NCBI GenBank assembly: GCA_019739215.1
Contig: JAHHDR010000001.1
Location: 62,001-126,000 of the forward strand
Reading direction: 5' to 3'
Source of the DNA: Rhizobium sp.
Lineage (GTDB): Bacteria; Pseudomonadota; Alphaproteobacteria; Rhizobiales; Rhizobiaceae
Length of the DNA: 64,000 bases
The notes under the pieces were generated by a model. The model saw nothing but the letters and a program-made list of their open reading frames with translations, was not told where the DNA came from and made no database searches. A program made the position numbers and the translations under genes. Positions within the stretch are counted from its first letter, which is position 1; every line of letters begins with the position of its first letter. Positions 57,110 to 64,000 of the stretch are shown one piece after another.

Positions 57110-57952
57110 TCAACCCTGTTCGTAGGCAGCATAGGCGGTTGCCGCATCAGCGCCGTCGTGGATCAGGGCCATCAGGCCACGCACGACCGCGTCAGGATTG
57201 GCATGCTGGTAGATGTTGCGGCCATAGACCATGCCCATGGCGCCCTGTTTCATCAGCGCCGCGGACTTCTCGAACACGATGCGGAGATCTTCCCGCCCGC
57301 CGCCGCGCACCAGCACCGGGCAACGCGCTGCCTCGACCACCTTGTGGAAATCCTCCGCGTTGGTGGTCGGGTCGGCCTTGATGATATCCGCACCCATCTC
57401 GCGCGCAAGCCGCGTCAGCGTCACGATCTTCTCGCAATCGCCATCGACCATGTAGCCGCCGGCTTCCGTCACCGGCTGCATGACCAGCGGCTCGATCATC
57501 AGCGGCATGCCGTATTTGTCGCAATCGGCCCGGACGCGGGCGATGTTCTGGATGCATTGCTTGAAGAGCTCGGGCTCGTCGGGCAGCATGAACAGATTGA
57601 CGACGACGCAGGCCGCATCCATCGAAAGCGCCCCGACCAGCGGCTCGGCCTCGTTCTGCAGCACCGCCCACATGTGGCGATGGCGGATGCGGTTGTAGGG
57701 ATTGCCCATGTCTATGCGCATAACGAGTGCGGGCTTATCCTTGCCGTCGATCGTCTGCAGAAGGTCGGCCTGGCCGAAATTCATCTGGATCGCATCGGGC
57801 TTCGCCGCCACCAGCGACTTGACCACGGCATCGATGTCTTCGAGCCCATTGAGGAAGGACGGTTCATTGCAGACACCGTGATCAATCGCGACATCGAGGC
57901 ACCGTCCCTTGCCGAAGAGCCTGTTCATTCTCACCTTGCTGTTGTGGCGCAT
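57110..57952 (-). CDS. DhnA/LsrF-type class I aldolase
   Basis: A 280-residue aldolase of the DhnA (COG1830-type) class, which includes LsrF and archaeal-type fructose-bisphosphate aldolase. LDVAIDHGVCNEPSF at the start, PLMIEPLVMQPV in the middle, ADIIKADPTT (Schiff-base lysine region), and CPVLVRGGGREDLRIVFEKS and MGMVYGRNIYQ at the end are characteristic. The ATG at 57952 follows AGGAG and lies 22 bases inside the end of the GlpD-like gene. It would cleave, or less likely thiolyse, the phosphorylated ketose from the preceding steps. Substrate undefined. Confidence 0.8.
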   Translation of the reverse strand: MRHNSKVRMNRLFGKGRCLDVAIDHGVCNEPSFLNGLEDIDAVVKSLVAAKPDAIQMNFGQADLLQTIDGKDKPALVMRIDMGNPYNRIRHRHMWAVLQNEAEPLVGALSMDAACVVVNLFMLPDEPELFKQCIQNIARVRADCDKYGMPLMIEPLVMQPVTEAGGYMVDGDCEKIVTLTRLAREMGADIIKADPTTNAEDFHKVVEAARCPVLVRGGGREDLRIVFEKSAALMKQGAMGMVYGRNIYQHANPDAVVRGLMALIHDGADAATAYAAYEQG

Positions 57953-59667
57953 GGCACACTCCTGTCTGTGTTTCTGGATTTGAGCATGGCCTCGCCCACG
58001 CCATGGCACTCGGCGAGAAGTGTGAGGAAGCGCCGCCGCTCCGCAACTTTCTCCACATCGCTCCAGCCGCGTTCGTCGGCGAGGATGTCGAGGACGGCGT
58101 CGACCGTGTCGAGCGAGAGTTGTCCGGAGACGCCCAGCGTCGTGCGGCGCAGCAGGAGATCGTCAAGATGCTCCACGGCCTCCTCGCGAATGAGATGAAT
58201 GCATTCACGCACCGAATGTGCGCTATCGGCCAGGCCGGAATCAGCGCCTTCGGCGATGAAGGCGGCGACCTCCGCAGCATCGGTGCCATACAAGGAAAAC
58301 AGGCCGTCGACGCGGGAAAGGGACAGGCCTGTGCGCGCGGCCAATGCCTTCTTCCAGGGCCGCGCCACCGCAGGATAGCTGCGCCCGCCGCCGATGGCGC
58401 GCTCGGCCGTCTCGACCCGCGCATGCCGGCCAAGCCTTTCGAGCACCATGGTCGATGCGAGCTCTCCAAAAGAACGAAACGTCGTCCACTTGCCGCCGAT
58501 CATGCAGAGCACCGGCGGCGACCCTACGGTCTCGACGACGGTGCAGAAATGGTCGCGCGGGATACGACCGGTGAAGCTGTCCTCGCTGGCCGGAAGCGGC
58601 CGCACGCCCGCAAACTGGTAGACAATCTGTTCCGGCGCGATCTTGATATCCGGCAGCACGAAGGCCAGCGACTGGAGAATATAGTCCCGCTCGTCCGCCT
58701 CGCAGCGCACCGTGCCGGGATCGTCGACGCGGATGTCGGTCGAGCCGACCAGAACCTTGCCGAGATAGGGGAACAGGATGCAGATCCGGCCATCCTCGTT
58801 CTCGTAATAGAGCATGTGGCCGCCCAGCGCTTCCAGCAGATCGGGATTGTCGATCATGAGGTGCGAGCCCTTGGTGCCGCCCATCAGGGGAGCCGGCACG
58901 GCGTCGTCCGGCAGGATACCCCGGTTGGTCAGGTCGATCCAGCCGCCCGTGGCGTTGACGACGATCCGTGGCGCGATCGCCGTCGAGCGACCGGTCACGC
59001 CGTCATGCAGGACGAGACCCTGCGCCCCGCGACGGACCTCGGCATAGTTGAGCGCGCGCGCATGCACGCCGGCCTGCAAACCGTCCTTCAGCAGTTCGAT
59101 GCCGAGCCGCTCGGGGTGGCTCACCTGCGCGTCGTAATAGGTGGCGGAGCCGATCAGATCCGGGTTGAGCGCCGGCCAGAGACCGAAGGTGCGTCGCCGG
59201 CCGCGAAAGCTGTGCCCGGGCATGGCCGCACGACGGCGTGTCAGGAAATCGTAGATCGACAAGCCAAGCTTGACCACCACGGCGCCACGCCGGCTCGGCC
59301 GCCGGCTGAGACCGAGGAAGCGCACCGCGCCGTTCGCGACACCGGAGAAGACATCGAACACCGGCACGGTCGTCATCAGCGGCGAGACGTAGTGCGGCGC
59401 GTTGGCCAGCAGCCGGTCGCGCTCCTCGAGCGACTCCTTGACCAGCTTGAACTCGCCATTCTCCAGATAGCGCAAGCCGCCATGCACCATGCGCGATAGC
59501 GCCGCACTCGCCCCTGAACAATAATCGCTGCGCTCGACCAGCAGAACGTCGACGCCCTGCAGTGCCAGTTCACGGAACACGCTGATCCCGTTGATGCCGC
59601 CGCCGATGACCAATACATCGGGGTTCGGGCGTCTCGCGAGCCCGTTGAAAATCTCGTCTCGGTTCAT
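57931..59667 (-). CDS. FAD-dependent glycerol-3-phosphate-dehydrogenase-like enzyme (GlpD/EryB family)
   Basis: A 578-residue flavoprotein that oxidises a polyol phosphate to a keto-phosphate and passes electrons to quinone at the membrane surface. DVLVIGGGINGISVFRELAL is the FAD site, SRMVHGGLRYLENGEF and GGTKGSHLMID are typical of GlpD, and LGKVLVGSTDIRVDDP and MIGGKWTTFRSFGELA complete it. EryB, the erythritol-phosphate dehydrogenase, is a close relative. Context with an FGGY kinase and an aldolase favours a sugar-alcohol phosphate over glycerol-3-phosphate, which rests on position only. Confidence 0.85.
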   Translation of the reverse strand: MNRDEIFNGLARRPNPDVLVIGGGINGISVFRELALQGVDVLLVERSDYCSGASAALSRMVHGGLRYLENGEFKLVKESLEERDRLLANAPHYVSPLMTTVPVFDVFSGVANGAVRFLGLSRRPSRRGAVVVKLGLSIYDFLTRRRAAMPGHSFRGRRRTFGLWPALNPDLIGSATYYDAQVSHPERLGIELLKDGLQAGVHARALNYAEVRRGAQGLVLHDGVTGRSTAIAPRIVVNATGGWIDLTNRGILPDDAVPAPLMGGTKGSHLMIDNPDLLEALGGHMLYYENEDGRICILFPYLGKVLVGSTDIRVDDPGTVRCEADERDYILQSLAFVLPDIKIAPEQIVYQFAGVRPLPASEDSFTGRIPRDHFCTVVETVGSPPVLCMIGGKWTTFRSFGELASTMVLERLGRHARVETAERAIGGGRSYPAVARPWKKALAARTGLSLSRVDGLFSLYGTDAAEVAAFIAEGADSGLADSAHSVRECIHLIREEAVEHLDDLLLRRTTLGVSGQLSLDTVDAVLDILADERGWSDVEKVAERRRFLTLLAECHGVGEAMLKSRNTDRSVPCATTAR

Positions 59668-59679
59668 GTCTGGGTCTCG

Positions 59680-60672
59680 TTATCCGTCCATGGCCGACAG
59701 CCATGTCGATATCGCGCGGTCGATGGTGGAGTGATCCTCGGGCAGGAGACGGATTTCGCCGGCCCGGGCATTGTCGATGGCCTGCGCCGGATTGCGCGCA
59801 CCGCACAGGGCAAAGGTTACGCCCGGCTGGGCCAGCGTCCAGGCGATCACGATCTGCGCAATGGACGCTTCATGCGCCTCCGCCACCGGCCTGATCGCCC
59901 CGGCAAAACCCGCAACCTTGCGGCGGTTCTCGATTGAAAAGCGCGAATTGTCCTTGCGCTGGTCGTCGCCGGAAAACACCCGATCCGGCCCGATGGTGCC
60001 GGAGAGCAGCCCGAGCGCCAGCGACGAGTAGCTCAGTGTCGCAATCCCGTTCGCCGTCGTCAGCGGCAGCAGTTCGGTGTCGATGGCGCGATCGATCATA
60101 CTGAACCGTTCCTGGATCGCATCCAGGCCACCGGTCCTGATATAAGCCTTGAGGTCCGTCGCATCGAGATTGCTCGCCCCGATCGCGCGGATCTTGCCCG
60201 CCGTCCTCAGGTCTTCGAGCGCCGCCATCGTGTCCTCCACCGGCGTGGTCGGGTCCTGCCAATGGGTGATGTAGAGATCGATATGGTCGGTGCCGAGCCG
60301 CTTCAGGCTCCCTTCGACCTCATGAAAGATAGCGTCGCGGCCGAGATAGCGATGGACGGGTTTGCCGTCCTGGTCGAAGAAATGCCTGCCCTTGGTGGTG
60401 TGCCAGACCAGGCCGCATTTCGTGGCGATGACTGCCTGCTCCCGGCGCCCCTTGAGTGCCTTGCCGACGATCTCTTCCGAGCGACCGAGCCCATAGGCGG
60501 GCGCCGTGTCGATCAGTGTCACACCGGCATCGAGCGACGCTTGGATCGCTGCTATTGATTCCGCTTCGTCGGTGCCGCCCCACATCCAGCCGCCGATTGC
60601 CCAGGTGCCCAGCCCGACTGCCGATGCCTTGACGCCGGACCTGCCGATGTCGCGCGTGATCTGTTCCGCCAT
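59680..60672 (-). CDS. Aldo/keto reductase
   Basis: A 330-residue NADPH-dependent reductase of the AKR superfamily. LGTWAIGGWMWGGTDEAES, then LIDTAPAYGLGRSEEIVGKAL (Asp and Tyr of the catalytic set), VIATKCGL (Lys) and DLYITHWQDP (His). IGASNLDATDLKAY follows. It sits 12 bases after the GlpD-like gene and two bases before the regulator. It may reduce an aldehyde made by the aldolase or by the dehydrogenase. Confidence 0.88.
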   Translation of the reverse strand: MAEQITRDIGRSGVKASAVGLGTWAIGGWMWGGTDEAESIAAIQASLDAGVTLIDTAPAYGLGRSEEIVGKALKGRREQAVIATKCGLVWHTTKGRHFFDQDGKPVHRYLGRDAIFHEVEGSLKRLGTDHIDLYITHWQDPTTPVEDTMAALEDLRTAGKIRAIGASNLDATDLKAYIRTGGLDAIQERFSMIDRAIDTELLPLTTANGIATLSYSSLALGLLSGTIGPDRVFSGDDQRKDNSRFSIENRRKVAGFAGAIRPVAEAHEASIAQIVIAWTLAQPGVTFALCGARNPAQAIDNARAGEIRLLPEDHSTIDRAISTWLSAMDG

Positions 60673-60674
60673 GG

Positions 60675-61703
60675 TCAATGTTCTCCCTCGGCCTGCGCCA
60701 TGTCGATGACGCGCGACGCCGTCGCCTCGTCGGTGACGAGTGTATCGAGATGGCCGCCCTTCATCACAGACAGGATCGGACCGGCCTTGTTGGCGCCGGC
60801 CGCAACGCCGATCTTGAGCGGGATCTGCGCGAATTCGTCGAGTGTCAGCGCCACCAGCGAGCGATTGAGCGCGTAATCGCAGACCCGGCCCTCGCGATCG
60901 AGCAGGTGGGCGAGCAGTTCGCAATAGGCGCCGGACTTGCCGATCGTCTCACGATCGGTGCCGGAGGATGGATGAAGATCGTAATAGCTCGAATCGTCCG
61001 ACAGGATCGAGCCGATGCCGACCACCGCAATGCGGGCCTCGCGCGCCCTGCGGAACACGTCGGCGACCGAACGCATGTTGAGCAGCATGGCCCGCTCCGC
61101 GGCATCGTCGGCAAACAGTGGCGCGTGGATCTGGTAGGCGCGGCCGCCAAGACCCTCGGCCATCAGCGCGCCGACATGGTTGACGTCGGTATAGTGCTTG
61201 CCCTGGACGCAGCCGGTGACCGGCGCGACTTCCACCTTCAGCCCGTGCGGGCCATGCAGCCCTGCCACGACCGCAGAAACGCCCTTGCCGCCGGTGATGC
61301 AGACCGTGTCGCCATCTGCGATTGTTTCGAGCAGCAGCCGCGCGGCCGCCTCGCCCACGGCCTGCAGCGCCGTCACCTTATTTTCGGACACGGTGGGCAC
61401 CACCACGGCGCGCGCGATTCCACCGAGCGCAACGAGCCGTTCCTCCATCTCGACCAGCGGTTCCATCGGCGACCTGATCTTGATCTCGACCAGCCCAAGC
61501 TGGCGGCCGCGCTTGATCAGCCGGTTGACGGTGGCATGCGACACGCCGAGCCGGTCGGCGATCTGCGCCTGGGTCAGCCCTTCCAGGAAGTGCATCACCA
61601 ATGCCTGGTGCATCTGGCGCGCCGTGGTCAGTTCCTCGCGCGGCATGCTGATGACCTTGGAAGAGGCGACTTTCGATGGGGTCTTGGGCGTCGCCATGGT
61701 CAT
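60675..61703 (-). CDS. SorC/LsrR-family sugar-binding transcriptional regulator
   Basis: A 342-residue SorC-type regulator. The N-terminal helix-turn-helix is MHFLEGLTQAQIADRLGVSHATVNRLIKRG. The C-terminal domain binds phosphorylated sugars: VCITGGKGVSAVVAGLHG, then VVGIGSILSDDSSYYDL, and GVAAGANKAGPILSVM. Phospho-sugar induction is usual for the family. The ATG at 61703 overlaps the permease stop as ATGA, with a second ATG two codons later. A regulator in mid-operon is likely to control its own operon. Confidence 0.9.
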   Translation of the reverse strand: MTMATPKTPSKVASSKVISMPREELTTARQMHQALVMHFLEGLTQAQIADRLGVSHATVNRLIKRGRQLGLVEIKIRSPMEPLVEMEERLVALGGIARAVVVPTVSENKVTALQAVGEAAARLLLETIADGDTVCITGGKGVSAVVAGLHGPHGLKVEVAPVTGCVQGKHYTDVNHVGALMAEGLGGRAYQIHAPLFADDAAERAMLLNMRSVADVFRRAREARIAVVGIGSILSDDSSYYDLHPSSGTDRETIGKSGAYCELLAHLLDREGRVCDYALNRSLVALTLDEFAQIPLKIGVAAGANKAGPILSVMKGGHLDTLVTDEATASRVIDMAQAEGEH

Positions 61704-62689
61704 GCCTTGCGCTTGTGCAGGAAATGGTCGGCCGAGACGGCCGCGAGCAGAATGCACCCCTTTATCATGTCCTGCCAATAGACCGATATGTTGAGAAGCA
61801 CGAGCGACGAGGTGACGACCGAGAGCAGCGCGATGCCGAGGATGGCGCCGAGGATCGTGCCCGACCCGCCGTTGAGCGAGGCGCCGCCGATGACGGCCGC
61901 GGCGATGATGTTGAGTTCCATGCCCACGCCGAAGGTCGGCGTCGCCGAACCGAACCGCGCCATGTAGATGATGCCGGCGAATCCCGCCAGCGTCGAGCAC
62001 ATGACGGTCACCCAGAACTTCACCTGGTTGGTGCGGATACCGGAATAAAGCGCCGCCTTCGCGTTCGAGCCGGTATAGAACACCTTGCGGAAGGCCGTGG
62101 CCCGGCGCAGCAGGAAGTCGAAGACCACGATGACCGCGAGAAAGATCAGGATCACGTAGGGCACGCCGAACAGCGATCCTTGTCCCACCGCCTTGAATTC
62201 CGGCGGCAGCGTGAACAGCGAGATCGGCGTGCCCTTGGTGATCGCAAGGCAGAGACCCCGCACGATCACCATTGCCGCAAGCGAGGTGATGAAGTGATTG
62301 AGCCCCACCACCGTCACGAAGAAGCCCATCACAGCCCCGATCAGCGCGCTCATCAATATGCCAAGCAGCGATGCCGTCCACGGATCGACCCCGAGCACGA
62401 ACATCGAGCCGGCGAACACCATGGCGAAGCAGACGACCGAGCCGACGGCAAGGTCGATGCCGCCGACGATCAGCAGCACCGTCATGCCCACGACGACGAT
62501 GCCCTCGATCGAAAACGACATCAGCATCGCCCGGAAATTGCCGAGCGTCAGGAAATGCGGCGAGGCGAAGCTCATGATGATGCAGAGCGCGAGAATGATG
62601 GCGATCAGGCCCGCCTCCCGCATGGTCGCCAGCCGCTTCCAGGTCGGAAGCCTCGCGTCCCGCGCCATCATCACCGTATCGACGGCCAT
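61700..62689 (-). CDS. Sugar ABC transporter permease (RbsC family)
   Basis: A 329-residue inner-membrane permease with about eight or more spans. The family features are GMTVLLIVGGIDLAVGSV, NHFITSLAAMVIVRGL and AAAVIGGASLNGGSGTILGAILG. One permease only is visible, so it should work as a homodimer with the two-domain ATPase next door. The ATG at 62689 follows GGGAGGAAAGAC. Earlier in-frame starts would overlap the ATPase end unnecessarily. Confidence 0.9.
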   Translation of the reverse strand: MAVDTVMMARDARLPTWKRLATMREAGLIAIILALCIIMSFASPHFLTLGNFRAMLMSFSIEGIVVVGMTVLLIVGGIDLAVGSVVCFAMVFAGSMFVLGVDPWTASLLGILMSALIGAVMGFFVTVVGLNHFITSLAAMVIVRGLCLAITKGTPISLFTLPPEFKAVGQGSLFGVPYVILIFLAVIVVFDFLLRRATAFRKVFYTGSNAKAALYSGIRTNQVKFWVTVMCSTLAGFAGIIYMARFGSATPTFGVGMELNIIAAAVIGGASLNGGSGTILGAILGIALLSVVTSSLVLLNISVYWQDMIKGCILLAAVSADHFLHKRKA

Positions 62690-62717
62690 CGTCTTTCCTC
62701 CCGAATTCTGTTCCGTG

Positions 62718-64000
62718 TCAGGCTGCATGATGCGCCTGCGCATTCTTCGCCTGTCTGTTCTTGCCGATGCCGGATGCCAGTCGCATCACCGCTTCTTCCG
62801 ACATCTCCTCCGCCCCCAGTTCGCCCGCGACGCGACCCTCGCGCACCACCAGCACCCGGTCGCAGAGACCGAGCAGTTCGGGCAGCTCCGAGGAGATGAC
62901 GACAATGCCGATGCCGGATGACGCGAGATCGCGCAGCAGCCGGTGGATTTCCGATTTGGCCCCGACATCGATGCCGCGCGTCGGCTCGTCCATGATGATC
63001 ACACGCGGCTCCACCGCGAGCTGCTTGGCAATCGCCACCTTCTGCTGGTTGCCGCCCGAGAGCGACGAGACAGGATCGTCGATGCCACCCATCCGGATCG
63101 AGAGCCGGCGGGAGAACTCGTTCGCCTGCGACGCCTCGGCCTCGCGATCGACCAGGCCGAACCGGGTGACGCGATCGAGATCGAGAGCGGACACATTGCC
63201 GGCGATCGACAGATCCAGAAACAGGCCGGAGCCCTTGCGGTCCTCTGAGAGGTAGACGATGCCCGCTGCCACCGCATCCGAATAGCGCCGGATCCTCTGC
63301 CGCCTCCCGCCAAGCACGACCTCGCCCACAGTGACCGGCCTCAGGCCGCAGATGCCCTCGGCGATCTCGGTGCGCCCAGAGCCGATCAGTCCGCCGATCC
63401 CAAGGATCTCACCCTTCTCGAGCTCGAAGCTGACATGGGCGAAACGTTCGCCATCCCCGAGGCCGCGAACGGACAGGACGACCTCACCCGTGCGGTCCTC
63501 TTCGTCGAGCTTCGCCGGATAGAGCTGTGCGATCTCGCGGCCGACCATTCTCCGCACCACCTCGTCCGGCGTGGTCTCCGCAACCGTCTGGGTGCAGACA
63601 TAGCGCCCGTCGCGAAACACCGTCACGCGGTCGCAGAGCGCGAATATCTCGGCCATGCGGTGGCTGATATAGATGATGGAAATGCCTTGCGCCTTCAGAT
63701 CCCGGATGATGCCGAACAGGATCTGCGCCTCGGTCTCGGTCAGCGCCGCCGTCGGCTCGTCGAAGATCAGCACGCGGCAGTCCAGCGTCAACGCCTTGGC
63801 GATCTCGACCAGTTGCTGGGTGGAAATGGGAAGCGTGCCGACCCGCTGGCGCACGTCCACCGGCGCGAGCCGGCTCATCACCGCCTGCGCCTCGCGCATC
63901 AGGCTCGCATAGTTCATGAACAGCTTCCGACTGCCGCCCGTCGCCGCCATGAACATGTTTTCGGCCACGGAAATGTCGGGGCAGAGCGCGATCTCCTGGT
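62718..64000 (-). CDS. Sugar ABC transporter ATP-binding protein (RbsA/MglA family), partial
   Basis: The 5' end lies beyond the window. About 427 residues are present of the usual ~500, so the first Walker A motif is outside. Present are the first Walker B ([13 protein letters not shown]), a second domain with Walker A-type turn [14 protein letters not shown], signature [17 protein letters not shown] and Walker [17 protein letters not shown]. The tandem ATPase is typical of pentose, ribose or galactose importers. It is the most upstream operon gene visible; a binding protein probably lies just beyond base 64000. Confidence 0.9.
   Translation of the reverse strand, partial: QEIALCPDISVAENMFMAATGGSRKLFMNYASLMREAQAVMSRLAPVDVRQRVGTLPISTQQLVEIAKALTLDCRVLIFDEPTAALTETEAQILFGIIRDLKAQGISIIYISHRMAEIFALCDRVTVFRDGRYVCTQTVAETTPDEVVRRMVGREIAQLYPAKLDEEDRTGEVVLSVRGLGDGERFAHVSFELEKGEILGIGGLIGSGRTEIAEGICGLRPVTVGEVVLGGRRQRIRRYSDAVAAGIVYLSEDRKGSGLFLDLSIAGNVSALDLDRVTRFGLVDREAEASQANEFSRRLSIRMGGIDDPVSSLSGGNQQKVAIAKQLAVEPRVIIMDEPTRGIDVGAKSEIHRLLRDLASSGIGIVVISSELPELLGLCDRVLVVREGRVAGELGAEEMSEEAVMRLASGIGKNRQAKNAQAHHAA

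Noticed and set aside
55543..64000. Assignment as a true Lsr (AI-2) operon
   Set aside because: Only one permease is seen, the kinase is closer to LyxK-type enzymes than to LsrK by eye, and a GlpD-like dehydrogenase is present, so the name would overstate the evidence.

Overview
The window reads as chromosomal DNA of a high-GC alphaproteobacterium, most likely of the Rhizobiaceae. The reasons are the glycogen cluster glgP-glgB-glgC-glgA-pgm, the sarcosine oxidase operon soxBDAG, a bacteriophytochrome with an HWE/HisKA_2-type kinase, a short rpsU, and start codons and protein lengths typical of that group. It is gene-dense, with many ATGA overlaps. No CRISPR array, insertion sequence or prophage was seen.

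Layout. 1-3052: the end of a polyamine ABC transporter (two permeases and a binding protein), then an acetylpolyamine deacetylase. 3188-3262: tRNA-Val(CAC), followed by a lower-GC stretch with one exported protein of unknown role and about 400 empty bases. 4626-8482: LysR regulator, M23 peptidase, L-rhamnose mutarotase divergent from a MarR regulator, and an ArsR/AHSA1 pair with a near-perfect operator. 8631-15247: a three-gene transglutaminase / ATP-grasp-alpha-E / transglutaminase operon, a predicted but biochemically obscure peptide-modifying system, broken here by three single-base insertions. 15365-16528: a TadG-like von Willebrand factor protein. 16740-25963: glycogen synthesis and breakdown. 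25968-31820: a block of mostly signalling genes (methyltransferase, phosphoesterase, kinase-USP fusion, degenerate GGDEF protein, soluble chemoreceptor) lying between pgm and the debranching enzyme glgX (32006-33958). 34008-36032: DUF2332 protein, orphan ribbon-helix-helix antitoxin, and the end of the sox operon, which runs leftward from 40601. 40869-44554: rpsU, TPR lipoprotein, DUF2254 membrane protein, FAD oxidoreductase. 44796-49996: a haem-copper oxidase cluster with a fused subunit I-III and a subunit II that has lost CuA ligands. 50024-55357: catalase HPII (frameshifted), a single-domain response regulator and a bacteriophytochrome kinase. 55543-64000: a leftward sugar or polyol operon with ABC transporter, SorC regulator, aldo/keto reductase, GlpD-like dehydrogenase, DhnA-type aldolase and FGGY kinase.

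How the genes fit together. Imported acetylpolyamines can be deacetylated by the neighbouring hydrolase. The glg enzymes form a complete ADP-glucose to glycogen to glucose-1-phosphate cycle. The last operon makes sense as import, phosphorylation, oxidation of a sugar-alcohol phosphate, and aldol cleavage, but the substrate cannot be read from the sequence.

A quality warning: five single-base insertions break three genes (alpha-E at about 13628, 13678 and 14013, katE at 51870-51875, kinase at about 55672). All are insertions and removing each one restores family-like protein sequence, so base-level errors in the assembly are more likely than real gene decay.
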